From contig CAMLKS010000215.1 in the NCBI GenBank assembly GCA_946480675.1, positions 1-5,026 of the forward strand: DNA of 5,026 bases. The letters run 5' to 3'. The notes below the pieces were generated by a model. That model was not told where the DNA came from. It did no database searches and saw nothing but the letters and a program-made list of their open reading frames with translations. Below are positions 1-4,789 of the stretch, one piece after another. Position numbers and translations under genes: made by a program. Position 1 is the first letter of the stretch. Each line of letters starts with the position of its first letter. This DNA comes from an uncultured Bacteroidota bacterium. GTDB lineage: Bacteria > Bacteroidota > Bacteroidia > Chitinophagales > Chitinophagaceae.

Positions 1-87
1 ATGTTTTATTTAAAACTTGAAGCACCAACCGATCAGCCTGTATAGGAACCGGCTTAATGTATCAGTGCCTCGGTGATTATCAATTTA
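1..87 (-). other. Intercistronic leader downstream of rpsH, presumably before rplF
   Basis: No coding start is seen here on the minus strand, and no L6-like (MSRIGK-type) residues. rplF is the standard next gene and must begin beyond position 1. The last bases, reading AAATAAAACAT on the minus strand, look like the usual A-rich leader; an ATG could form at the edge if the next base is G. Within 29-52 the minus strand can fold CCGGTT with GATCGG (wobbles included), with an inner CCT/AGG stem and an ATAC loop. A competing AGCC/GGCT stem (54-51 with 38-35) is also possible. There is no U-tract terminator. Confidence 0.5.
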
Positions 88-486
88 TTAATAAATGTTG
101 CACATTACTTCGCCACCCACATTCTGTGTACGCGCTTCTTTATCTGTCATTACACCTTTAGATGTAGAAACGATAGCGATACCCAGACCATTCATTACAC
201 GTTGTATTTCGCTAGGCTTTGCGTATTGACGCAGGCCAGGACGGCTAACGCGCTCTAAAGAACGAATAGCAGGCTCTTTCGTATTAGCATCGTATTTCAA
301 TGCTATTTTGATGATACCTTGTTTGTTATCGTCTTCGAATTTGTATTTCAGGATGTAGCCTTTTTCGTAAAGGATCTCTGTGATACGTTTTTTAACATTC
401 GAAGCAGGAATTTCCACGATGCGGTGACGCGCCATTTGTGCGTTACGGATACGGGTAAGGAAGTCTGCTATAGGATCTGTTACCAT
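88..486 (-). CDS. rpsH: 30S ribosomal protein S8
   Basis: S8 binds the 16S central domain as a core assembly protein, and in E. coli it also represses the spc operon by binding its own mRNA. The 132-residue product (E. coli 130) opens [21 protein letters not shown] (residues 1-21). It continues with [15 protein letters not shown] (31-45), IALKY (61-65), and [35 protein letters not shown] (81-115), which contains the family signature STSKGVMTD. It ends GGEVMCNIY (124-132); many S8 proteins end GGE(V/L)LCYVW/Y, so the CN pair is a slight variant. The ATG at 484-486 follows the very A/T-rich leader ACAAAATTTTAAAATTAAA. The TAA at 88-90 is followed by at least 87 bases with no L6 start. Confidence 0.98.
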   Translation of the reverse strand: MVTDPIADFLTRIRNAQMARHRIVEIPASNVKKRITEILYEKGYILKYKFEDDNKQGIIKIALKYDANTKEPAIRSLERVSRPGLRQYAKPSEIQRVMNGLGIAIVSTSKGVMTDKEARTQNVGGEVMCNIY

Positions 487-524
487 TTTAATTTTAAAAT
501 TTTGTAAAGTTTTAAATTGTGCCC

Positions 525-553
525 GGTTTCGGATGATACTACTCTACCCGACC
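525..553 (-). other. rpsN-rpsH intercistronic bulged hairpin
   Basis: In the 82-base gap the minus strand GGTCGGGT (553-546) can pair with ATCCGAAACC (534-525). This gives three pairs, a two-base AA bulge, then five pairs including one G-T wobble, closing an 11-base loop. Two more C-G pairs are possible outside an A-G mismatch. After it comes a long A/T-rich run (about 487-518) into the rpsH ATG. The position just before rpsH makes an S8-related control site imaginable, but no family-specific motif is recognised. Confidence 0.35.
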
Positions 554-568
554 TGGATACGTTATAAA

Positions 569-838
569 TTACCAGCTTGCTTTACGTACACCTGGTATTT
601 TGCCATCCAACGCCATTTCGCGGAATATCACGCGGCAGATGCCGAAGTGACGCATGTAGCCTTTAGGACGACCTGTAAGCTGGCAGCGGTTTTTCAAACG
701 CACAGCTGATGAATTCTTTGGAAGTTTATCCAAAGCAGCATAGTCACCTGCAGCTTTCAGGGCAGCACGCTTTTCAGCGAACTTGGCTACCATTGCTTCG
801 CGTTTGCGTTGGCGGGCTTTTACTGATTCTCTTGCCAT
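569..838 (-). CDS. rpsN: 30S ribosomal protein S14, zinc-independent form
   Basis: S14 sits in the small-subunit head and is among the last proteins to join. The product has 89 residues, typical of the shorter zinc-free (C-minus) class; E. coli S14 has 101. The N-terminus [20 protein letters not shown] is followed by [28 protein letters not shown] (residues 36-63) and the end [18 protein letters not shown] (72-89). Only Cys52 and Cys68 remain, so the paired CxxC motifs of the zinc-binding class are absent. The ATG at 836-838 lies 7 bases after the rplE stop with only GATATAA between, so the two are tightly linked. Beyond the stop is the 82-base gap to rpsH. Confidence 0.98.
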   Translation of the reverse strand: MARESVKARQRKREAMVAKFAEKRAALKAAGDYAALDKLPKNSSAVRLKNRCQLTGRPKGYMRHFGICRVIFREMALDGKIPGVRKASW

Positions 839-845
839 TTATATC

Positions 846-1421
846 TTAGTTATTATCTTTCTTAATGTTTTTGAATGGCATACCCAGCTCTTTCAGCAGT
901 TCATATGCTTCTTCATTAGTGCGGGCAGTAGTCACAAAAGTGATGTCCATACCGCTGATGCGCGTTACTTTATCGATGTTGATCTCTGGGAAGATGATCT
1001 GCTCTGTAACACCCATTGTGTAGTTACCGCGGCCATCGAAAGATTTATCGTTGATACCTTTAAAGTCACGTACACGTGGTAGCGTGATAGAGATCATACG
1101 ATCCAGGAACTCAAACATATTAACACTACGCAGTGTAACGCGGCAGCCAATAGGCATTGCTTTACGCAGCTTAAAGTTAGAGATGTCTTTTTTAGACAGT
1201 GTAGGTACTGCTTTCTGACCAGAAATGTTTGTCATTTCCGTTACTGCATCATCTATCAGTTTCTTGTCAGCTACAGAACCTTTAACACCCTGGTTCAAAC
1301 ATATTTTAACCAGGCGAGGACACTGCATTACAGTTGAGTAACCAAACTTTTTCATCAAAGCAGGTACTACTTCCTCTTTATATTTTTTCTGTAAACGAGG
1401 GATATATGTTGTCGTTGCCAT
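846..1421 (-). CDS. rplE: 50S ribosomal protein L5
   Basis: L5 binds 5S rRNA and delivers it to the large subunit, and it contacts P-site tRNA in the central protuberance. The 191-residue product (E. coli 179) shows the N-terminal [23 protein letters not shown] (residues 6-28), [12 protein letters not shown] (35-46), and [26 protein letters not shown] (73-98). It continues with [21 protein letters not shown] (102-122), [20 protein letters not shown] (128-147), and ends with [20 protein letters not shown] (157-176). The ATG at 1419-1421 shares its A with the rplX stop (TAATG). rpsN begins 7 bases after the TAA. In E. coli the spc-operon repressor S8 binds mRNA near the rplE start; I do not see a clear equivalent here. 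Confidence 0.98.
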   Translation of the reverse strand: MATTTYIPRLQKKYKEEVVPALMKKFGYSTVMQCPRLVKICLNQGVKGSVADKKLIDDAVTEMTNISGQKAVPTLSKKDISNFKLRKAMPIGCRVTLRSVNMFEFLDRMISITLPRVRDFKGINDKSFDGRGNYTMGVTEQIIFPEINIDKVTRISGMDITFVTTARTNEEAYELLKELGMPFKNIKKDNN

Positions 1422-1759
1422 TATTTAATTTCCTCCCCTGTTTTTTTAGATATACGTACAAAACTTCCTTCTTTACGCTCGCGTTTGATGCGTACCGGTG
1501 CTTTTTGCTTAGCATCCCACAACATTACGTTAGAGATGTGGATAGCAGCCTCTTCCTGTACGATACCCCCTTGAGGGTTCTGAGCACTAGGCTTCAGATG
1601 CTTCGTTACCATGTTTACGCCTTCAATAAGCACACGGCTTTTTTGAGGATAAACAGCCAACACCTTGCGTGGTTTGCTACGGTCTTTGTCATCGCCGGCA
1701 ACTACTACCACGTTATCACCTTTTTTGATGTTGAATTTTGGTTGAAATCTTTGTTTCAC
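1421..1759 (-). CDS. rplX: 50S ribosomal protein L24 (GTG start)
   Basis: L24 is an assembly-initiating protein binding the 23S 5' domain near the exit-tunnel opening. With a GTG start at 1757-1759 the product has 112 residues, close to the family norm (about 104-112). It opens (M)[19 protein letters not shown] with a KOW motif in [16 protein letters not shown] (residues 11-26), then [21 protein letters not shown] (29-49), TKHLKP (52-57), [22 protein letters not shown] (61-82), and a basic C-terminus. The frame is open further, to a TTG at 1817-1819, but those 20 extra codons encode MLYLCRPFGPVRASTLKYNI, which does not look like L24 and overlaps the hairpin and the possible promoter. The leader AAAATATAATATT suits this phylum. 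The stop overlaps the rplE start as TAATG, suggesting coupled translation. Confidence 0.93.
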   Translation of the reverse strand: MKQRFQPKFNIKKGDNVVVVAGDDKDRSKPRKVLAVYPQKSRVLIEGVNMVTKHLKPSAQNPQGGIVQEEAAIHISNVMLWDAKQKAPVRIKRERKEGSFVRISKKTGEEIK

Positions 1760-1781
1760 AATATTATATTTTAGCGTTGAA

Positions 1782-1803
1782 GCCCGTACCGGCCCAAACG
1801 GGC
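1782..1803 (-). other. G/C-rich hairpin in the rplX leader
   Basis: On the minus strand GCCCGT (1803-1798) pairs perfectly with ACGGGC (1787-1782) around a 10-base loop. The alternative GCCC-GTTT-GGGC (1803-1792) uses the same 5' arm, so two folds compete. This is a strikingly G/C-rich patch in otherwise A/T-rich leaders. It sits between the possible -7 element and the rplX start. No U-tract follows, so a terminator is unlikely; a leader control structure is inference. Confidence 0.45.
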
Positions 1804-1805
1804 GG

Positions 1806-1813
1806 CAAAGGTA
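1806..1813 (-). promoter_or_regulatory. Possible internal promoter (-7 element) between rplN and rplX
   Basis: The minus strand reads TACCTTTG, an exact match to the Bacteroidota -7 consensus TAnnTTTG recognised by the primary sigma factor. It lies in the 63-base rplN-rplX gap, 46 bases upstream of the rplX GTG. The matching -33 element is poor: about 20 bases upstream there is CCTG rather than TTTG. The same 8-mer pattern also occurs by chance inside rplE, so the call rests mainly on its intergenic position. Confidence 0.35.
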
Positions 1814-1822
1814 CAACAAATT

Positions 1823-2191
1823 TTACAATACTTCAGGCGCTAATGAAACTATTTTCATATAACCTTTATCGCGCAGTTCGCGGGCAACTGGTCCGAATAT
1901 ACGGGTACCGCGTGGCTCATCAGAGTTGTTCAGCAGTACTACGGCATTATCGTCAAAGTTGATGTAAGAACCATCTTTACGACGCAGTTTCTTCTTGGTA
2001 CGCACGATAACGGCTTTAGATACAGTACCTTTTTTGATACCACCGCCTGGCAGTGCATCCTTTACGGTAACTACTATTTTATCTCCGATACCGGCATAGT
2101 CTTGGCCCGAATTACCCAACACACGGATACAAAGTACTTCCTTCGCACCACTGTTGTCGGCTACATTAAGCCGGGATTCTTGTTGTATCAT
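1823..2191 (-). CDS. rplN: 50S ribosomal protein L14
   Basis: L14 is a highly conserved 23S rRNA binder at the subunit interface, forming an intersubunit bridge with 16S helix 14, and is the site where the silencing factor RsfS docks. The 122-residue length is exactly the bacterial norm. Motifs in order: [19 protein letters not shown] (residues 1-19), [17 protein letters not shown] (34-50), [15 protein letters not shown] (53-67), [19 protein letters not shown] (70-88), and [15 protein letters not shown] (93-107). The ATG at 2189-2191 is fixed by this N-terminus. The leader TCTTATTTAAAG ends in a weak AAAG. In E. coli rplN opens the spc operon; here it sits 12 bases behind rpsQ, so no operon break is apparent upstream of it. 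Confidence 0.98.
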   Translation of the reverse strand: MIQQESRLNVADNSGAKEVLCIRVLGNSGQDYAGIGDKIVVTVKDALPGGGIKKGTVSKAVIVRTKKKLRRKDGSYINFDDNAVVLLNNSDEPRGTRIFGPVARELRDKGYMKIVSLAPEVL

Positions 2192-2203
2192 CTTTAAATA
2201 AGA

Positions 2204-2470
2204 TTACTTAGCTTTTTCAATAATTTCTACCATCCTCCAGCGTTTAGTCTTGCTCAGCGGACGAGTTTCCATAATACGCACCACATCACCTATGCCGGCT
2301 GTGTTGTTATCATCCTGCGCGTGGAATTTAGTCGTTTTCTTAACGAACTTACCGTATATCGGGTGCTTCACTTTACGCTCTACAGCTACAGTAATGGTTT
2401 TTTCCATCTTGTTGCTGCTCACTATCCCGATACGGGTTTTTCTACGTTTTCTTTCAGTCATTGTTGACAT
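2204..2470 (-). CDS. rpsQ: 30S ribosomal protein S17
   Basis: S17 is an OB-fold primary binder of the 16S rRNA 5' domain, needed early in small-subunit assembly. The 88-residue product (E. coli 84) shows [22 protein letters not shown] (residues 11-32), [19 protein letters not shown] (35-53), and the family signature [18 protein letters not shown] (61-78). Two in-frame ATGs are possible: 2468-2470 (MSTMTERK) and 2459-2461 (MTERK, 85 residues). The upstream one is taken because it lies just after the leader TTTTTATAG, but the shorter form fits the family equally well. rplN starts 12 bases past the stop, so the two are probably translated as a tight pair. Confidence 0.96.
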   Translation of the reverse strand: MSTMTERKRRKTRIGIVSSNKMEKTITVAVERKVKHPIYGKFVKKTTKFHAQDDNNTAGIGDVVRIMETRPLSKTKRWRMVEIIEKAK

Positions 2471-2483
2471 CTATAAAAATTAA

Positions 2484-2699
2484 TTAGAAACCTAATGCTC
2501 TTTTACGCTGCTCTGTTTTCAGACGCGCAATGGTGCGGCGAAGCTGACGGATGGTAAGCGGATTTTCTATCGGATTTACTGCATGGCTGAATTGTAATTT
2601 TTTCAGGCGCAGTTGCTCATCCCCTATCCTGGATTCCAAACCCTGGGCATCCAGAGAACGGTAATCATCCACGTTCTTCGCTTTTTTTGCTTTTGCCAT
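2484..2699 (-). CDS. rpmC: 50S ribosomal protein L29
   Basis: L29 is a small two-helix protein beside the exit tunnel, where with L23 it forms part of the docking site for trigger factor and the signal recognition particle. The 71-residue product is close to the family norm (about 63-70). A lysine-rich N-terminal stretch (MAKAKKAKNVDDY) precedes the L29 core: LDAQGLESRIGDEQLRLKK (residues 16-34), the loop HAVNPIENPLTIRQLRR (39-55), and the terminal helix TIARLKTEQRKR (56-67). The ATG at 2697-2699 has the A-rich leader ACAATAATAAA. rpsQ begins 13 bases after the stop, the invariable rplP-rpmC-rpsQ neighbourhood. No anomaly is visible. Confidence 0.97.
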   Translation of the reverse strand: MAKAKKAKNVDDYRSLDAQGLESRIGDEQLRLKKLQFSHAVNPIENPLTIRQLRRTIARLKTEQRKRALGF

Positions 2700-2714
2700 T
2701 TTATTATTGTTTGG

Positions 2715-2731
2715 GTCTTTCTACAAAAGAC
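2715..2731 (-). other. rplP-rpmC intercistronic hairpin
   Basis: In the 67-base gap the minus strand reads GTCTTTTGTAGAAAGAC, a perfect 6-bp stem (GTCTTT/AAAGAC) with a 5-base loop TGTAG. It lies 15 bases upstream of the rpmC ATG and is followed by CCAAACAATAATAAA. With only two G-C pairs it is weak, and it has no U-tract. The rest of the gap is A/T-rich with no recognisable promoter. Confidence 0.35.
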
Positions 2732-2766
2732 AATTTATATTTTAATAAAGCTTACTAGTCTAAATA

Positions 2767-3189
2767 CTATGCGCCTGCATAATCCCTGCGTACAACAAAC
2801 TTCGTTTTGATAGGAAGTTTTTGTGCAGCCAGTTCCAGCGCTTCTTTAGCCACTTGCATAGGCACACCATCCAGTTCAAACATGATGCGGCCCGGATGCA
2901 CTACAGCAGCCCAGAATTCCAGGTTACCTTTACCTTTACCCATACGCACTTCAAGTGGCTTACGAGTTATTGGTTTATCAGGGAAAATACGGATCCACAC
3001 ATTACCTTCACGCTTCATGTGGCGCGTCATTGCCTGGCGGGCAGCTTCTATCTGGCGGTTCGTAATCCACTTTGGCTCCAGAGCTTTAAGGCCAAAAGAA
3101 CCAAAAGCTACTGTTGCACCACGCTGAGCATTACCCTTGATCCTGCCTTTGTGCGCTTTACGATGTTTCGTTTTTTTAGGTTGTAACAT
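2767..3189 (-). CDS. rplP: 50S ribosomal protein L16
   Basis: L16 is a late-assembling large-subunit protein that contacts the A-site tRNA elbow and helps organise the peptidyl-transferase centre. The product has 140 residues (E. coli 136) and opens with the near-invariant [16 protein letters not shown]. It continues with [27 protein letters not shown] (residues 28-54), [25 protein letters not shown] (65-89), and a helix [17 protein letters not shown] (116-132). Arg82 in RMGKGKG aligns with E. coli Arg81, a residue hydroxylated by the YcfD oxygenase there; modification here is not shown. The C-terminal end VRRDYAGA is slightly longer than in E. coli. The ATG at 3187-3189 is fixed by the conserved N-terminus. 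rpmC follows after 67 bases. Confidence 0.98.
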   Translation of the reverse strand: MLQPKKTKHRKAHKGRIKGNAQRGATVAFGSFGLKALEPKWITNRQIEAARQAMTRHMKREGNVWIRIFPDKPITRKPLEVRMGKGKGNLEFWAAVVHPGRIMFELDGVPMQVAKEALELAAQKLPIKTKFVVRRDYAGA

Positions 3190-3197
3190 TGTTACAA
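3181..3197 (-). promoter_or_regulatory. Perfect inverted repeat spanning the rplP start codon
   Basis: The minus strand reads TTGTAACAATGTTACAA: two 7-base arms (TTGTAAC and GTTACAA) around AAT, with the rplP ATG at 3189-3187 straddling loop and stem. The symmetry is exact and stops at the arms. In RNA it could form a small A/U-rich hairpin holding the start codon. As DNA it could be a protein site. The function is unknown; the role as a translation switch is inference. Confidence 0.4.
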
Positions 3198-3229
3198 TAT
3201 TTTAAAAAGTTGCTCTACAAAATTTATTA

Positions 3230-4033
3230 TTAACGGCGTCCACCACCACGACGGTCACCACCGCCGCCACCGCGACGCTCACCACGGCCTTCGCCACCAC
3301 CGCGGCGGTCACCACCACCACGACGCTCACCACCTTCAGGACGGCCACCCGCGTTGCCACGGCTGTCAGAACCTGCAGAGAAGTTAGGGTTCAGATCACG
3401 CTTGCCCAGTACTTCACCTTTACATATCCAAACTTTGATACCTATTTTACCATATACTGTCAGTGCGAATACAGAAGCATAGTCTATATCCATACGGTAA
3501 GTATGCAATGGTGTACGGCCTTGTTTGAATTCTTCAGAACGCGCGATTTCAGCACCACCCAAACGGCCACCTACTTTTATTTTGATACCTTCTGCACCCA
3601 TACGCATAGCTGTAGAGATTGCCATTTTAACGGCACGCTTGTAGCTAACACGGCTTTCCAACTGGCGGGCGATAGTTTCACCTACGATGTTTGCATCCAG
3701 CTCAGGACGGCGAATCTCCATAATGTTGATCTGCACATCATCTTTGCTCGTCAGTTTCTTCAGCTCTTCTTTGATGCGATCAACTTCTGCACCACCCTTA
3801 CCTATGATGATACCAGGCTTAGAAGTGTGGATCGTAACGATCAGTTTACCCAGTGTACGCTCAATAACGATGCGGGAGATACCGCCTTTGTTGATACGAG
3901 CATTCAGGTAAGTACGGATTTTATGGTCTTCTACCAGTTTCTGACCGAAATCCTTTTTCTCGCCAAACCACATTGAGTCCCATCCGCGGACGATGCCCAA
4001 CCTGTTACCTATAGGATTAGTTTTTTGACCCAT
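3230..4033 (-). CDS. rpsC: 30S ribosomal protein S3 with Arg/Gly-rich C-terminal tail
   Basis: S3 lies at the mRNA entry channel of the small subunit, where it helps hold and unwind incoming mRNA. The 267-residue product starts [14 protein letters not shown], the standard S3 N-terminus. A type II KH domain follows, with its GKGG loop at residues 78-81 inside PGIIIGKGG. The C-terminal S3 domain includes [10 protein letters not shown] (130-139), [21 protein letters not shown] (145-165) and a conserved end [13 protein letters not shown] (198-210). E. coli S3 has 233 residues; the excess is a low-complexity tail from about residue 222, made of units such as [12 protein letters not shown] and GRGERR. 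The tail DNA is visibly richer in G and C than its surroundings, as Arg and Gly codons require. The ATG at 4031-4033 follows the leader ATAATATAAAGA. rplP starts 40 bases after the stop. Confidence 0.98.
   Translation of the reverse strand: MGQKTNPIGNRLGIVRGWDSMWFGEKKDFGQKLVEDHKIRTYLNARINKGGISRIVIERTLGKLIVTIHTSKPGIIIGKGGAEVDRIKEELKKLTSKDDVQINIMEIRRPELDANIVGETIARQLESRVSYKRAVKMAISTAMRMGAEGIKIKVGGRLGGAEIARSEEFKQGRTPLHTYRMDIDYASVFALTVYGKIGIKVWICKGEVLGKRDLNPNFSAGSDSRGNAGGRPEGGERRGGGDRRGGGEGRGERRGGGGGDRRGGGRR
3233..3370 (-). repeat. Degenerate Arg/Gly repeat tract encoding the S3 tail
   Basis: This stretch encodes residues 222-267 of S3. It is built of near-repeated G/C-rich codon blocks for RRGGG preceded by D or E. 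Short direct repeats are visible on the plus strand: ggtcaccacc at 3253-3262 and 3307-3316, and cgacgctcaccac at 3273-3285 and 3321-3333. The frame stays open to the TAA at 3230-3232, so it is translated sequence, not a non-coding array. Confidence 0.8.
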
Positions 4034-4066
4034 TCTTTATATTATTATAATGGTTGAATGTATTGA

Positions 4067-4429
4067 TTATGCGTTTTCTTTTACAGCGTTACGGCTATCC
4101 ACAATAACGGTAACATGGTTGCTACGTTTGCGCAGCCTGTATGCACGACCTTGCGGGGCAGGGTTCATACGTTTCAGGGTGCGGCCACCATCTACGAATA
4201 TCGTTTTTACATACAGGTTTGCACCTGCTACGTCTACACCTTCATTTTTTACACTCCAGTTGGCAATTGCGCTAAGCAACAGCTTTTCCAGCGGCACTGA
4301 AGGATGCTTAGTGCTAAATTTTAAAGTATTCAGCGCTTTTTCTACATCCATGCCACGTACCAGATCAGCCAGCAGGCGCATCTTGCGGGGCGATGTAGGA
4401 TAGTTACGTAAACGAGCTACAGCTTCCAT
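4067..4429 (-). CDS. rplV: 50S ribosomal protein L22
   Basis: L22 binds several 23S rRNA domains, and its long beta-hairpin lines the nascent-peptide exit tunnel. The 120-residue product is near the family norm (about 110). The N-terminal half has the typical [20 protein letters not shown] stretch (residues 7-26) and AIANWSVKN (55-62). The tunnel hairpin runs roughly [24 protein letters not shown] (79-102) and leads into the last strand HVTVIV. The basic hairpin tip at R87-M88 aligns with the region where macrolide-resistance deletions occur in other bacteria; here the loop appears intact. The ATG at 4427-4429 is the only sensible start: an upstream in-frame GTG soon meets a stop. The leader is AATAATAAATAAA with no Shine-Dalgarno. 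rpsC follows after 33 bases. Confidence 0.98.
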   Translation of the reverse strand: MEAVARLRNYPTSPRKMRLLADLVRGMDVEKALNTLKFSTKHPSVPLEKLLLSAIANWSVKNEGVDVAGANLYVKTIFVDGGRTLKRMNPAPQGRAYRLRKRSNHVTVIVDSRNAVKENA

Positions 4430-4450
4430 TTTATTTATTATTTCTTATGC

Positions 4451-4471
4451 GGCACTCCAGAAGGTAGTACC
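4451..4471 (-). other. rpsS-rplV intercistronic hairpin
   Basis: In the 59-base gap the minus strand forms GGTACT (4471-4466) pairing with AGTGCC (4456-4451), six pairs including one T-G wobble. A one-base bulge (A, 4465) follows, then CC/GG (4464-4463 with 4458-4457) closing a four-base loop TTCT. It is the longest compact hairpin I found in the gaps. Downstream is an A/T-rich run into the rplV ATG rather than a U-tract, so a terminator is unlikely. Confidence 0.45.
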
Positions 4472-4488
4472 AAATGTTTATTATTTAA

Positions 4489-4755
4489 TTATTTACTACC
4501 ACTATGGCCTTTAAAGTTGCGGGTAGGTGCAAACTCACCCAGTTTGTGGCCAACCATGAATTCCGTTACATAAACAGGTATGAATTTGTTACCGTTATGC
4601 ACTGCAAATGTGTGGCCTACGAAATCAGGAGTGATAGTAGAGCGACGACTCCATGTTTTTACAACACCCCTCTTCGCTTTACCTTCGTTCAGAGCTGATA
4701 CTTTCTTGTCCAGCTTTGCATCTACGTAAGGTCCTTTTTTAATTGAACGAGCCAT
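4489..4755 (-). CDS. rpsS: 30S ribosomal protein S19
   Basis: S19 sits in the head of the small subunit, binds 16S rRNA together with S13, and lies near the A-site tRNA and the intersubunit bridge. The 88-residue product is of typical length. It starts [12 protein letters not shown], has the conserved [21 protein letters not shown] block (residues about 35-55), and then the family signature around [13 protein letters not shown] (67-79), ending FKGHSGSK. The ATG at 4753-4755 gives exactly the family N-terminus, preceded by the A-rich leader ATAACGAAGA with no real Shine-Dalgarno sequence. It lies between rplB and rplV, 34 and 59 bases away, which is the canonical S10-operon position. Nothing is odd in the protein. 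Confidence 0.98.
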   Translation of the reverse strand: MARSIKKGPYVDAKLDKKVSALNEGKAKRGVVKTWSRRSTITPDFVGHTFAVHNGNKFIPVYVTEFMVGHKLGEFAPTRNFKGHSGSK

Positions 4756-4775
4756 TCTTCGTTATTTTTATATTT

Positions 4776-4789
4776 CAGAGTTACCTCTG
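4776..4789 (-). other. rplB-rpsS intercistronic hairpin with GUAA loop
   Basis: Directly after the rplB stop codon the minus strand reads CAGAGGTAACTCTG. This is a perfect 5-bp stem (CAGAG/CTCTG) closed by GTAA, which as RNA is a GNRA-class tetraloop. It is followed by an A/T-rich leader into rpsS. There is no U-tract, so it is not a convincing intrinsic terminator. A role in mRNA stability or translation is only inference. Confidence 0.45.

Noticed and set aside
719..838. Possible zinc-binding S14 paralogue or split rpsN
   Set aside because: Only two cysteines are present and the paired CxxC motifs are absent; the gene is complete and fits the zinc-free class.
1112..1119. Second TATGTTTG within rplE
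   Set aside because: It encodes N-M-F-E of the conserved L5 sequence; no leader or gene start lies near it.
1296..1303. TATGTTTG on the minus strand, matching TAnnTTTG inside rplE
   Set aside because: It lies in coding sequence for K-I-C-L-N and is explained by the codons. It and a second copy show that the 8-mer arises by chance, which lowers confidence in the rplX promoter too.
1400..1440. E. coli-type S8 operator near the rplE start
   Set aside because: Looked for because S8 represses the spc operon there in E. coli. The region is the rplX-rplE TAATG overlap in plain A/T-rich coding sequence, and I see no convincing bulged helix.
1334..1774. 146-codon open frame on the plus strand across rplX and the rplE start
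   Set aside because: It lies opposite two conserved genes and reads as low-quality Phe/Tyr/Leu-rich sequence without family features.
2807..3186. Overlapping plus-strand open frames opposite rplP
   Set aside because: Two different frames are open over the same strongly conserved L16 gene, which is typical of reverse-complement shadows; neither shows a motif.
3503..3976. 157-codon open frame on the plus strand opposite rpsC
   Set aside because: It is antisense to a clearly real S3 gene, and its product is rich in Thr, Phe, His and Cys with no recognisable domain. It is a by-product of the S3 codon pattern.
4430..4488. Intrinsic terminator in the rpsS-rplV gap
   Set aside because: The hairpin has no downstream U-tract in the direction of transcription, and the next operon gene follows at once.
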